NCBI GenBank assembly: GCA_900553805.1
Contig: USEU01000020.1
Coordinates: 1 to 33,020, forward strand
Direction of reading: 5' to 3'
Origin: an uncultured Eubacteriales bacterium
Lineage (GTDB): Bacteria > Bacillota > Clostridia > Oscillospirales > Oscillospiraceae
Length of the DNA: 33,020 nucleotides
This document shows positions 23,551-31,170 of this stretch, piece after piece. The notes below the pieces were generated by a model, which was not told where the DNA came from, ran no database searches, and saw only the letters and a list, made by a program, of their open reading frames with translations. A program made the translations under genes and the position numbers. Within the stretch, counting starts at the first letter, position 1. Every line of letters begins with the position of its first letter.

Positions 23551-24148
23551 AGAACTTTTTCAGGAAACTCCTGCGATGGATGAGGCACGGGCCGTACTGC
23601 TCCAGAGCGGCATAATGGGCGCGGGTGCCGTAGCCCTTGTGAATGTCGAAGCCGTACTGGGGGTAGAGCTCCGCCTGGCGGAGCATAAAGTCGTCACGGG
23701 TCACCTTGGCCAGCACGGAGGCGGCCGCGATATTGGCGCTGAGGCTGTCGCCCTTAACTACCGTTTTCACCGGGAGGCCAAAGTCCTTTTCCCGGTTGCC
23801 GTCGATCAGGGCCAGGTCTGGCCGGAGCTTCATCTGAACCAGGGCCCGCTCCACGGCCAGGAAGGTGGCCTGCAAAATATTGATCTCGTCGATCTCCTGC
23901 TCGGTGGCAAAGGCGATGCCGTAGGCCAGGGCCTGCTGGCAGATCAGGGGAAACAGCTCCCGGCGGCGCTTATCGGTGAGCTTTTTGCTGTCGTTCAGCC
24001 CGGGAATGGCGCAGTGGGGCGGCAGGATCACCGCAGCAGCGCATACCGGGCCCGCCAGCGGGCCGCGCCCGGCCTCATCGACGCCGCAGATGGTGCGGAA
24101 GCCCGCGGCATACTGCTCGTCCTCAATTTCCCACATGGTTATTTCCAT
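23537..24148 (-). CDS. rnhB: Ribonuclease HII
   Basis: This 203-residue enzyme removes ribonucleotides from DNA and cuts RNA in RNA-DNA hybrids. The motif GVDEAGRGPLAGPV (near residue 19) gives the Asp-Glu pair. Further acidic positions are in LIDGNR and AKVTRDD. The ATG at 24148 overlaps the rbgA stop (TAATG). A second ATG at 24136 is also possible, and the ribosome site is weak for both, consistent with coupling. The order lepB-rbgA-rnhB-yraN is typical of Firmicutes. Confidence 0.95.
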   Translation of the reverse strand: MEITMWEIEDEQYAAGFRTICGVDEAGRGPLAGPVCAAAVILPPHCAIPGLNDSKKLTDKRRRELFPLICQQALAYGIAFATEQEIDEINILQATFLAVERALVQMKLRPDLALIDGNREKDFGLPVKTVVKGDSLSANIAAASVLAKVTRDDFMLRQAELYPQYGFDIHKGYGTRAHYAALEQYGPCLIHRRSFLKKFYEQK

Positions 24149-25014
24149 TATCTCACATCCTCCGGCATTTCCAGGGTGAATTTGCCCAGCTTGCCGCTGC
24201 GGAATTCGTCCATCAGCACCTTTGCCATCCGCTCAGTGTGCACCTCGCCGCCGCGCAGCAGCAGGCCGCGCTTCCGGCCTGCCATCTCCAGCAGCTCATA
24301 GCCGGGGGTTCTCTGCTCTGCCTCCACTTTGTAGCGGTCGGCCAGCACTTGGGGATAGTATTTCAGCAGCAGCTCCATCAGGCGGCAGGAAAGCTCCTCG
24401 ATATCGATGACGCCCTCCTTCACCGCGCCGGTGTAGGCCAGCATCATGCCCACCTGAGGATCGTCGAATTTGGGCCAGAGGATGCCCGGCGTGTCCAGCA
24501 GCTGAAGGCTGGGATCCACCGTGACCCACTGCTTGCCCCGGGTAACGCCGGGGCGGTTTTCCGCCTTTGCGCCCTTGCGGCCGGATATCTGATTGATCAG
24601 GGTGGATTTTCCCACATTGGGGATCCCCACCACCATCACCCGCAGGGGACGGTTCATGCCCCGGGCTGCGTCCCGCTCCAGCTTTTCGACACAGGCTGTC
24701 CGGGCCGCCGGGGTGAACTCATTGATTCCCTGGCGGCTTTTGCAGTCGGTGGCCAGCACGGCCATTCCCTTGCCTTTAAAATAGTCCCGCCATTTTCTTG
24801 TGGCGGCGGGGTCGGCCAGGTCCATCCGATTAAGGACGATCATCCGGGGTTTGCTGCCGCAAATGGAATCAATATCCGGGTTACGGCTGGAAATGGGGAT
24901 GCGGGAATCCACGATCTCGCACACGGCGTCCACCTGCTTCAGGTCCGCCTCGATCTGGCGGCGGGTCTTGGTCATGTGGCCGGGGTACCACTGAATGTTC
25001 ATGTTCTCCGTCAT
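24148..25014 (-). CDS. rbgA: Ribosome biogenesis GTPase RbgA (YlqF)
   Basis: This 288-residue circularly permuted GTPase assists late 50S subunit assembly. The G4 motif NRMDLAD (about residue 60) comes before G1 GIPNVGKSTL (about 132-141) and G3 DTPGILWPK, the permuted order. The N-terminal IQWYPGHMTKTRRQI is the family signature. The ATG at 25014 overlaps the lepB stop (ATGA) and has GGAG seven bases upstream. A start at 25002 would give the more common MNIQWYPGHM N-terminus and remains possible. Confidence 0.95.
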   Translation of the reverse strand: MTENMNIQWYPGHMTKTRRQIEADLKQVDAVCEIVDSRIPISSRNPDIDSICGSKPRMIVLNRMDLADPAATRKWRDYFKGKGMAVLATDCKSRQGINEFTPAARTACVEKLERDAARGMNRPLRVMVVGIPNVGKSTLINQISGRKGAKAENRPGVTRGKQWVTVDPSLQLLDTPGILWPKFDDPQVGMMLAYTGAVKEGVIDIEELSCRLMELLLKYYPQVLADRYKVEAEQRTPGYELLEMAGRKRGLLLRGGEVHTERMAKVLMDEFRSGKLGKFTLEMPEDVR

Positions 25015-25658
25015 GCAATTGCTCCAATGCGGTCAAAATCCCGGGCCTGGTCTCCCTTCATGCCCGTGCCGGGGTACATCAGGAAAATCACCTTGCCCAG
25101 TACCTCCCGCTTGTCCACCTGACCGATCTGAGTGGAGCGGCTGTCCTTGGAGTTGTTGCGGTTGTCACCCATGACAAACACATTGCCTTCCTCCACTACC
25201 TGCGGAAAATCGCTGCCCTCCCTCAGCGTGGTCAGGGTCTTGGTGTACGGCTCATCCAGCGCCACGCCGTCCACATAGACGATGCCCTCATTAAAGTCGA
25301 TGTCCACGGTCTGGCCCTCGGTGGCGATGACGCGCTTGACGATGGGCTTGCCGTTGTCATAAGCCTGCTTGCTGACCACTACAATATCCCCATAGCTGGG
25401 ATCCTTATAGAACATGTTGCCGACAAGGAGCATATAATCCCCGTTCAGCAGCGTATTTTCCATGGAGGGGCCATCCACCACGATGACGCGCAGAAACAGC
25501 ATCAGCACCGCCATGACGATGACGAGCATGAAGATCATGTCATGCAGATACAGCGCCACATTCTGCTGCCAGGTATATTTCACTTTCTTTTTTTTGTCCG
25601 CTTTTTTGTCCTGCCCGGCCTTGCCGAACATGCCCGCAAGCTTATTATGTGCATTCAT
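25011..25658 (-). CDS. lepB: Signal peptidase I
   Basis: This 215-residue membrane protease removes signal peptides from secreted proteins, including those predicted for OppA and the beta-helix protein here. A lysine-rich cytoplasmic N-terminus (KKADKKKKVK) is followed by one membrane helix (about 37-60). The Ser-Lys dyad is Ser65 (VDGPSMENTL) and Lys108 (PIVKRV), and the C-terminal GDNRNNSKDSR box is present. It is first in its operon, with an extended -10 promoter about 47 bases upstream. Confidence 0.95.
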   Translation of the reverse strand: MNAHNKLAGMFGKAGQDKKADKKKKVKYTWQQNVALYLHDMIFMLVIVMAVLMLFLRVIVVDGPSMENTLLNGDYMLLVGNMFYKDPSYGDIVVVSKQAYDNGKPIVKRVIATEGQTVDIDFNEGIVYVDGVALDEPYTKTLTTLREGSDFPQVVEEGNVFVMGDNRNNSKDSRSTQIGQVDKREVLGKVIFLMYPGTGMKGDQARDFDRIGAIA

Positions 25659-25704
25659 CTGAATCCACGTCCTTTCATAAAAGGCATATTTCGCATTGCT
25701 GTTT

Positions 25705-25713
25705 ACTATATCA
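25705..25713 (-). promoter_or_regulatory. Extended -10 promoter of the lepB operon
   Basis: On the minus strand TGATATAGT is an extended -10 with a weak -35 (TGGAAT) 17 bases upstream of TATAGT. Together with the rplS terminator upstream, it makes the lepB operon independent of rplS. Confidence 0.55.
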
Positions 25714-25772
25714 CATTTCTTTTGATAATTCCACCCAATGCCGGAAAATTTTCAAATTTTTCCTGGAAATAT

Positions 25773-25802
25773 AAAAAGAGAGGGACAAAGCCCTCTCTTT
25801 TT
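25773..25802. terminator. Terminator after rplS
   Basis: Perfect 12-base arms AAAAAGAGAGGG (25773-25784) and CCCTCTCTTTTT (25791-25802) enclose a 6-base loop. It is symmetric, so it can work in both directions, and lies 13 bases after the rplS stop. Confidence 0.9.
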
Positions 25803-25815
25803 ATTTCGGTTGGAA

Positions 25816-26157
25816 TTACACGTTCTCCTTGATCTTGGCAGCCTTGCCGAAGCGACCACGCAGGTAGTACAGCTTCGCGCGGCGAACCTTGCCCTTGCGG
25901 ACAGTTTCGATCATCGCAACATTGGGAGAATGCAGGGGAAAAACCTTCTCGCAGCCCACACCGTAGGAGATGCGGCGGACGGTAACGGTCTCGCCGATGC
26001 CGCCGTGCTTCCGGGCAATGACGGTACCCTCGAAGACCTGGATACGCTCACGAGAGCCTTCCTTGATGCGAACGTGCACACGAACGGTGTCGCCCACCCG
26101 GACTTCGGGCAGTTCTTCCTTCATGTACTGGCTGTTCAGAGCCTTAACAAGATCCAT
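25816..26157 (-). CDS. rplS: Large-subunit ribosomal protein L19
   Basis: This 113-residue bL19 protein lies at the 30S-50S interface of the ribosome. It shows the family segments [56 protein letters not shown] and the basic end [18 protein letters not shown]. The ATG at 26157 follows GGAGGAC, rejecting a longer upstream frame that reads through the leader. It is transcribed alone here: strong promoter upstream and strong terminator downstream, with a glycosyltransferase where trmD would often be found. Confidence 0.97.
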   Translation of the reverse strand: MDLVKALNSQYMKEELPEVRVGDTVRVHVRIKEGSRERIQVFEGTVIARKHGGIGETVTVRRISYGVGCEKVFPLHSPNVAMIETVRKGKVRRAKLYYLRGRFGKAAKIKENV

Positions 26158-26230
26158 TTCTTTGTCCTCCTTAAATATTAGGCGTTCATGCTCACGTTCA
26201 CGCGGCAGAGGACTCACCTTGATTTCAGAC
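26158..26230 (-). promoter_or_regulatory. rplS mRNA leader, possible autoregulatory region
   Basis: About 73 transcribed bases precede the rplS ATG. The leader contains small dyads such as CGTGAACG and GCGT...ACGC. Firmicutes often carry an L19 leader that senses free L19. I cannot confirm that this sequence fits that family. Confidence 0.3.
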
Positions 26231-26236
26231 CGATTT

Positions 26237-26265
26237 ATTCTAGCATAGGTTTTTTAGAAAATCAA
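26237..26265 (-). promoter_or_regulatory. Predicted rplS promoter
   Basis: On the minus strand TTGATT (26265-26260), 17 bases, then TAGAAT (26242-26237) with extended TGC before it. It sits 12 bases beyond the stop of the glycosyltransferase gene. Confidence 0.8.
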
Positions 26266-26276
26266 GCACTTTTTTC

Positions 26277-27236
26277 TCATTTTCCTGCTCTCTTTATCAG
26301 CTGATAGGCAAAGCGGTAGGGATCGTACAGTCCGTGGGTCAGGACGAACAGCCACAGGTCTCCCCGCCTGGTGGCGGAGACGTAGCTGCCCCTGGCAGCC
26401 CTCACCTTGCAAAGCAACTCTTTTTCCAGATCGCGGTATTTGCGGCCCGGGCAGGCAGCCAGCAGCTCCAGCATGTTCATCCACGCCTTCAGGCGCATGT
26501 TCTGCGCCGCGCCCAGGAGGGCCGGAAAATCCCGCTGGATGATCTCATATTTCAGGTCGGCCACCCGGAAGATATCGAAGTATTTTTCCGAAAAGGCGGC
26601 TCTGGACGCGCCGGTGGGGACCACGTTATAGCGGTAGATCACCTGATCCACCCCCACAAAGCGGGGCTGCTTGCACAGCAGGCAGAAGAGGAAGAAGCTG
26701 TCCTCATTGATACGGATATCCCGCCGAAACCGGGTGTCGCCGATGACGGCGCGGCGGTAGAGCTTTCCCCAGGCGGAATAGGTCAGAGGATGATCCCCCA
26801 GGGAGCCGGAAACCCCTTCTTCCCCATTCCAGACGAAGCGGCTTTGCGGATGGTTCCACGCAAAGCTGTCCTGGGTGGATTTCCCGGCGGCAATATCCGC
26901 CCCGGTCTGCCGCAAGGCATCCAGGAGGGATGTCATGCACCCGGGCATCAGTTCATCGTCGGCATCCAGGAACATCACATACTCGCCCCGGGCGCGTTCG
27001 ATCCCCGCGTTTCTGGCAGCGGAGACGCCGGCATTCTGCTGGTGATGGGGCTTGACGCGCCCATCCGCCGCGGCCAGCTCGTCGCACAGCGCGCCGGAGC
27101 CGTCGGTGCTGCCGTCGTCGATCAGCAGCAGCTCCCAGTTCTGATGCTCTTGACGCTGCACGGAGGCTACGCAGGCGGGCAGATATTTTTTCGCATTATA
27201 GGCCGGGACGATCACGCTGATCAAAGGAGCTTCCAT
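26277..27236 (-). CDS. Family 2 glycosyltransferase
   Basis: This 319-residue GT-A-fold enzyme transfers a sugar from a nucleotide donor, usually to a cell-surface polymer. The N-terminal PLISVIVPAYNAKKYLPACV, LLLIDDGSTDGS and NAGVSAARNAG segments and the metal-binding FLDADDE motif are typical of GT2. No membrane helix is evident. The ATG at 27236 is preferred to a GTG nine bases upstream because the ribosome site is too close to that GTG. It has its own promoter and no sugar genes beside it, so acceptor and product are unknown. Confidence 0.9.
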   Translation of the reverse strand: MEAPLISVIVPAYNAKKYLPACVASVQRQEHQNWELLLIDDGSTDGSGALCDELAAADGRVKPHHQQNAGVSAARNAGIERARGEYVMFLDADDELMPGCMTSLLDALRQTGADIAAGKSTQDSFAWNHPQSRFVWNGEEGVSGSLGDHPLTYSAWGKLYRRAVIGDTRFRRDIRINEDSFFLFCLLCKQPRFVGVDQVIYRYNVVPTGASRAAFSEKYFDIFRVADLKYEIIQRDFPALLGAAQNMRLKAWMNMLELLAACPGRKYRDLEKELLCKVRAARGSYVSATRRGDLWLFVLTHGLYDPYRFAYQLIKRAGK

Positions 27237-27269
27237 GGACGGCACCGCCTTCTTTCATCATATACCACG

Positions 27270-27298
27270 ATTATACCGCAAAAAGGGAAAACACGCAA
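27270..27298 (-). promoter_or_regulatory. Predicted glycosyltransferase promoter
   Basis: On the minus strand TTGCGT (27298-27293), 17 bases, then a perfect TATAAT (27275-27270). It lies between the exporter terminator and the glycosyltransferase ATG. Confidence 0.65.
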
Positions 27299-27307
27299 CC
27301 AAATTGT

Positions 27308-27330
27308 AAAAACTCGCCGGTTTCACCGGC
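27308..27330 (-). terminator. Terminator after the ABC-2 exporter operon
   Basis: Arms GCCGGT (27316-27321) and ACCGGC (27325-27330) enclose a 3-base loop. On the minus strand the stem is followed by GAG and TTTTT. It lies 20 bases after the last permease gene. Confidence 0.7.
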
Positions 27331-27350
27331 ACACCGCGCAAACCGCCCGC

Positions 27351-28124
27351 TCAGGAGCCGGCGGAGCAGTAATGCCGCACCCCCCGCCGCCAGACGGCAT
27401 AGCAGGGAAGAAGGAACCACAGGGACGCAATGGGAAACAGGCCATAAATCCAGCCGCCCCGCCCCGTCAGATAGCGCAGGGGCCAGGTCTGCACCATGGC
27501 CATGGGGATGACGCAGGTGGTGAAAAAGAGGATGCCCCGGCCATAAATATCGAAGGGAAACTGGCTGTAAGTGCGGATGCCGTGGGTGAAGATATTGAAA
27601 AGCTCAAGCCCCTCATAGGTATAAAAGCACAGCGCCGCGTACAGCAGGAACGCACCGAAGAACAGCAGGCTGCCGCATAGGATCATACTCAGCAGCACCA
27701 GAATTCTTGCGGCATTCCATGAGATGGCCACCGCGCGGACACCGTAGAAAATAACCAGAAAGCTCAGCAGCGTATCCGGCAGCGCGTCCAGACGGATGTC
27801 CTGACAAACCGTCTGAAAAATCAGCCCTCTGGGGCGCACCATCAGCCGGTCAAAGCTGCCCTGGCGGACGATGTGGTCAAAGCGGTCAAAGCCGCGGGCG
27901 AAGCATTCAGCCAAGGAAAAAGCCGTTTTCACCACGCCGAAGCCCAGCAGCACCTCACCGGCGGTGTACCCCGCGATGCCCCCAAAGCGCCACAGCATGA
28001 CATGGATGCCCAGGAGGCTATTGACCGTGAGCAGAATGCGCCCGATGCAGCGCAGGAAAAACGCGCCGGGATAGGCCATTTCACTTTTCAGGTGAATGGC
28101 AAAGAATTTTAAGTACAGTTTCAT
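27351..28124 (-). CDS. ABC-2-type exporter permease, second subunit
   Basis: This 257-residue membrane protein has about six hydrophobic helices. Segments such as GFDRFDHIVRQGSFDRLMVRP, and the pairing with another similar permease and an ATPase, fit the ABC-2 family formerly called DUF990, whose characterised cyanobacterial relatives export viologen-type toxic cations. The ATG at 28124 follows GGGAGG by eight bases and lies four bases after the preceding permease stop, rejecting a longer upstream frame. It probably forms a heterodimeric channel with the upstream permease. Substrate unknown. Confidence 0.85.
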   Translation of the reverse strand: MKLYLKFFAIHLKSEMAYPGAFFLRCIGRILLTVNSLLGIHVMLWRFGGIAGYTAGEVLLGFGVVKTAFSLAECFARGFDRFDHIVRQGSFDRLMVRPRGLIFQTVCQDIRLDALPDTLLSFLVIFYGVRAVAISWNAARILVLLSMILCGSLLFFGAFLLYAALCFYTYEGLELFNIFTHGIRTYSQFPFDIYGRGILFFTTCVIPMAMVQTWPLRYLTGRGGWIYGLFPIASLWFLLPCYAVWRRGVRHYCSAGS

Positions 28125-28128
28125 CCTC

Positions 28129-28932
28129 TCACCCTCCCGCAATGACGACTCTGCGCAGCCCCCACCGCAGCAGGCAGCAGCCAAGCCCGGTAATGCACAG
28201 GCACCAGAAAAGCTGCAAGCCGACGGCGGAAATACACGCCATTCCAGCAATATCCCCGCCAAAAATCCGCAGGGGGACATTTTGCAGGGAACCGAATGGA
28301 CTTTTCTCCGCAATACTGCGCAGAATTGGAGGGAAGAACGGAAGCGGAAGCAAATCCCCGGAAAAAGCCTCGGTCAGCGCCGCAAGGAAAACGGTAATCG
28401 CCCGATAATCCGTCAGGAAAAAGGCCGCGCCATAGCACACCAGCTCGATCGCCACACACAGCCAGAGAGTGAGCAGTAGCGAAAGCAGGAACATGCCAAA
28501 GGCGGAAGCGGGAACGGTCAGCCGCAGGCCGTAGGGCGCGGGAAGGAGACTTCCCACCAGCAGCACCAGGGCAAAGCGAAGCGCGGCCCGGCTCAGGCGG
28601 CTGCCGAAGCTGCGGGCGCTCCACATGGCGTAGAGATTCGAGGGACGGATCAGCTCATAGGCCACCGCGCCGGACTGGATGGACTGGAACAGCTCAAAAT
28701 CCCACCCCGTCACGATCCAGACGCTCAGCGTCGCCTGCTGAACCCACACATAATTGCTCAGCGCCTGCATGGACATGGGAAGCCTCTCCGGCGCGTATCG
28801 GTAAAAGGCCCGGAACATAAGGATCTCCATAAGCCCCCAGAACAGCTGGGTGCATATCCCCGCCCAGGCCGCCACCCGGTATTGCAGGCCGGAGGTGAAG
28901 CGGATGCGGAAGAAGGAAAAATACTGCTTCAT
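28129..28932 (-). CDS. ABC-2-type exporter permease, first subunit
   Basis: This 267-residue membrane protein has about six helices. It contains SIQSGAVAYELIRPSNLYAMW, which corresponds to the VRQGSFDRLMVRP region of the other permease (the QG..-..L-RP pattern), showing that the two are homologous. The ATG at 28932 follows GAGAGGTG and lies ten bases after the ATPase gene. With the ATPase and the second permease it forms a complete exporter. Whether it gives drug resistance or exports a cell product cannot be decided. Confidence 0.85.
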   Translation of the reverse strand: MKQYFSFFRIRFTSGLQYRVAAWAGICTQLFWGLMEILMFRAFYRYAPERLPMSMQALSNYVWVQQATLSVWIVTGWDFELFQSIQSGAVAYELIRPSNLYAMWSARSFGSRLSRAALRFALVLLVGSLLPAPYGLRLTVPASAFGMFLLSLLLTLWLCVAIELVCYGAAFFLTDYRAITVFLAALTEAFSGDLLPLPFFPPILRSIAEKSPFGSLQNVPLRIFGGDIAGMACISAVGLQLFWCLCITGLGCCLLRWGLRRVVIAGG

Positions 28933-28942
28933 GCCGCACCTC

Positions 28943-29740
28943 TCAGATCCCGAACCGGCGGTAGAGATCCGCAACGGATTCCTCGGTGGACAGGTTCTCC
29001 CCTGCCATGGCGCGGATCTCCTCGATGGAGCCGTCCAGCAGGAGCTGGCCCTTGCCGATCAGCAGGACGCGGTGACAGAGGGCATCGATATCCTGCATAT
29101 CGTGGGTCGTAAGGATCACGGTGAGTTTTCTTTCGCGGTTTTCGCTCTGGATAAACTCCCGCACCTTCAACTTGGACACGGCGTCCAGGCCGATGGTCGG
29201 CTCGTCCAGGAATAGGATCTCCGGGCTGTGCAGTAGGGAAGCCGCGATCTCGCAGCGCATCCGCTGCCCGAGGGAGAGCAGGCGCACCGGCGCATTGAGG
29301 AAGGGCTGCAAATCCAGCTGCTCCGTCAGGCGGCGCAGATTACTCTGAAACTCTCCCCTTTCCACCCGGTAAATATCCCGCAGCAGCTGGAAGGATTCGA
29401 TCACCGGCACATCCCACCAGAGCTGACTGCGCTGCCCAAAGACAACGCCCAGCTTCGAGACGTACTTCTTCCGATCCTCCCAGGGCACCATGCCGTTTAC
29501 GGTGCATTCTCCGCTGTCCGGCCGCAGAATGCCGGAGAGGATCTTGATGGTGGTGCTCTTCCCTGCCCCGTTGGGGCCGATGTAGCCGACGATCTGGCCA
29601 TCCGGGATGGTAAAGCTCATCTCCTTCAGCGCGTGAATTTCCGTGTAGTCCCTGGTAAACAGGGCCCTCACAGCGCTGCCGATGCCCGCCTCCCGCTTGC
29701 GAATGCGGTAGGTTTTGCTGATTCCTTTCATTTCGATCAT
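28943..29740 (-). CDS. ABC-2-type exporter ATP-binding protein
   Basis: This 265-residue ATPase has Walker A GPNGAGKST, Q-loop region VVFGQRSQLWWDVPVIESF, a variant signature LSLGQRMR, Walker B ILFLDEP and LTTHDM. The QRSQLWWD segment is characteristic of ATPases paired with DUF990-type permeases. The start at 29740 (MIEMKGISKTY) is chosen with an AAAGGA site ten bases upstream; an in-frame ATG at 29761 is possible. It heads a three-gene exporter operon whose leader holds an intrinsic terminator. Confidence 0.9.
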   Translation of the reverse strand: MIEMKGISKTYRIRKREAGIGSAVRALFTRDYTEIHALKEMSFTIPDGQIVGYIGPNGAGKSTTIKILSGILRPDSGECTVNGMVPWEDRKKYVSKLGVVFGQRSQLWWDVPVIESFQLLRDIYRVERGEFQSNLRRLTEQLDLQPFLNAPVRLLSLGQRMRCEIAASLLHSPEILFLDEPTIGLDAVSKLKVREFIQSENRERKLTVILTTHDMQDIDALCHRVLLIGKGQLLLDGSIEEIRAMAGENLSTEESVADLYRRFGI

Positions 29741-29839
29741 TTTGTTTTCTTCCTTTTTCATATCTCCACAGCGTTCAGGCCAGAGGATGACATTGGGAAC
29801 CATCTTGGTCTTAAAGGCACATTGGGAGATACTCTGCCG

Positions 29840-29879
29840 AAAAAAAGCCGCCCGGTGGTCACGAGCCATTCCGGGCGGC
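29840..29879 (-). terminator. Intrinsic terminator inside the leader of the exporter operon
   Basis: Perfect 9-base arms (29847-29855 and 29871-29879), an inner TGG/CCA pairing and a run of seven T on the minus strand form a strong terminator about 30 bases after the predicted start point and about 100 bases before the ATPase ATG. Its position suggests attenuation or a short leader RNA of about 70 bases. Confidence 0.75.
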
Positions 29880-29916
29880 AGGCAAAATACCCTCTTTTCG
29901 CAGGAAAAGGAAGATT

Positions 29917-29945
29917 ATTTTACCATGCTATTCAGGAAAAATCAA
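29917..29945 (-). promoter_or_regulatory. Predicted promoter of the ABC-2 exporter operon
   Basis: On the minus strand TTGATT (29945-29940), 17 bases, then TAAAAT (29922-29917) with extended TGG before it. No other gene lies between this promoter and the leader terminator. Confidence 0.75.
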
Positions 29946-29969
29946 TATAAACGCTGACATTTATCCTAT

Positions 29970-30188
29970 GGCAACACCGCACAATTTGGCAAGAAGCCCC
30001 AGCCTGGATTTTTGGCTCAATTCAAAGTTTGGAAAACGAAGGAATACTGTATGTACCCGCAAGGGGTATGCCGCATCCGTAAGCCAGCTTACGCTGGCAA
30101 CGGCTGCGCAATATTTCTCGTTTTTCAAACTGAAGATGTGGGGCAAAAAGACGGCTGCGGCGCGCAGACACAATTGCGCGGTGTTGCC
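29970..30188 (+). mobile_element. Complete 219-base MITE-like inverted-repeat element
   Basis: The element begins GGCAACACCGCACAATT and ends with its reverse complement, 16 of 17 positions matching. Internal arms also pair (for example GTTTGGAAAACGA with TCGTTTTTCAAAC), so the whole unit can fold into a long hairpin. TA lies one base outside each end, fitting TA target duplication as in IS630/Tc1-type transposition. Inside are TACCC/GGGTA and two mutually exclusive hairpins, CGTAAG/CTTACG and GCCAGC/GCTGGC (30078-30098). No transposase is encoded, so movement would need one in trans. Partial copies at both window ends show it is a repeated family. Confidence 0.85.
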
Positions 30189-30270
30189 CTAATTATTATT
30201 TTCCTCGCCATATCCCGATTCTCCCAAGCATTCTTTGCATACACCGTATTGGAAATCCCGCGCGGATCAA

Positions 30271-31068
30271 TCACAAGGTAAGCTCTGCGGTGATGATGTT
30301 ATTCATCGGCAACTCCCGGAAGCCCAGCTTTTCATACAGGTGGTTTGCGGGGGCATTGTCTGTATCGACGGTCAGTACCAGGCGGTTATCCCTGTTGACA
30401 AAGATTGCCTTTTTCAGCAGCAGCGCGCCAATTCCGCGATTGCGATATTCCGGCAGGACGCGAATGTCCATAATTTCATTTGTGTCCGTTCCCCTGCTCA
30501 AGTCAATGTAGCCGACGGGCCGGTCGTCTTTTATGCAAAGGAAGATATGGAACTCGTCCTTTCTTTCCAGAACCTTTTCGCCATCCCAGTAGCCCTCTTT
30601 GCTGTGGATCCTGAGATATTCATCTCTGTACCGATCATCATAGCGAATGACTTCCCCGGCATCCTCTTCTGGAGTGCCCCTGTACTCCATATACCTCTGC
30701 TCTTCATAGAAAAAGGCGTTCTTCTTGGGCAACCAGGCTTTTAAAATCGGATTTCTGGGATTAAAAACAAACCACATCTCATACCCGGGATATTCCTTCG
30801 ATAAAAACGCCAGCAGCTCCTCATACGCCCTTTCCTCCCTTGTATACAGGAAGAGCGTTTCAATATACCTTTCCCCATCAAGAACCATGAGGCAGAATAC
30901 GCCCGTTAAGCTTTCCCCCTCATAGGTGCCAAACAGCAGACTTCCGTCCTTTCGCGAAACGGACATGATTCTTTCTTTATCGCAGAAAGGCGTTGAAAAG
31001 GAAGCGTCACCAATCAGTTCATTCATCCACGCGAAGCACTCCGAGATATCATTTAGCCTTTTGATCAT
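30271..31068 (-). CDS. GNAT-family N-acetyltransferase
   Basis: This 265-residue protein has a C-terminal GNAT domain (about 140-260) with the acetyl-CoA-binding segment IRVLPEYRNRGIGALLLKKAI and the later APANHLYEKLGF motif. The N-terminal half (about 1-130) may be a degenerate second GNAT-like domain. Its acceptor is unknown. A GAGGATT ribosome site precedes the ATG. Base composition is visibly more AT-rich than the surrounding genes, and it sits next to a mobile repeat, which suggests acquisition by transfer. Confidence 0.88.
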   Translation of the reverse strand: MIKRLNDISECFAWMNELIGDASFSTPFCDKERIMSVSRKDGSLLFGTYEGESLTGVFCLMVLDGERYIETLFLYTREERAYEELLAFLSKEYPGYEMWFVFNPRNPILKAWLPKKNAFFYEEQRYMEYRGTPEEDAGEVIRYDDRYRDEYLRIHSKEGYWDGEKVLERKDEFHIFLCIKDDRPVGYIDLSRGTDTNEIMDIRVLPEYRNRGIGALLLKKAIFVNRDNRLVLTVDTDNAPANHLYEKLGFRELPMNNIITAELTL

Positions 31069-31170
31069 TTTCCAATCCTCAATATGCTGAATTTGGGCAG
31101 GCCAGCCATTGTATAAACGCTGTTTTATCAGATTTTGACCCTGTGAGCAGCATCACCCGTCCTGTACAGA

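Noticed and set aside
26158..26230. A firm call of an L19 leader riboregulator
   Set aside because: Position fits, but I could not match a convincing conserved structure, so it is listed only as a possible regulatory leader.
29961..30192. Short open frames inside the MITE
   Set aside because: They occur on both strands, lack ribosome sites and follow from the inverted-repeat structure.
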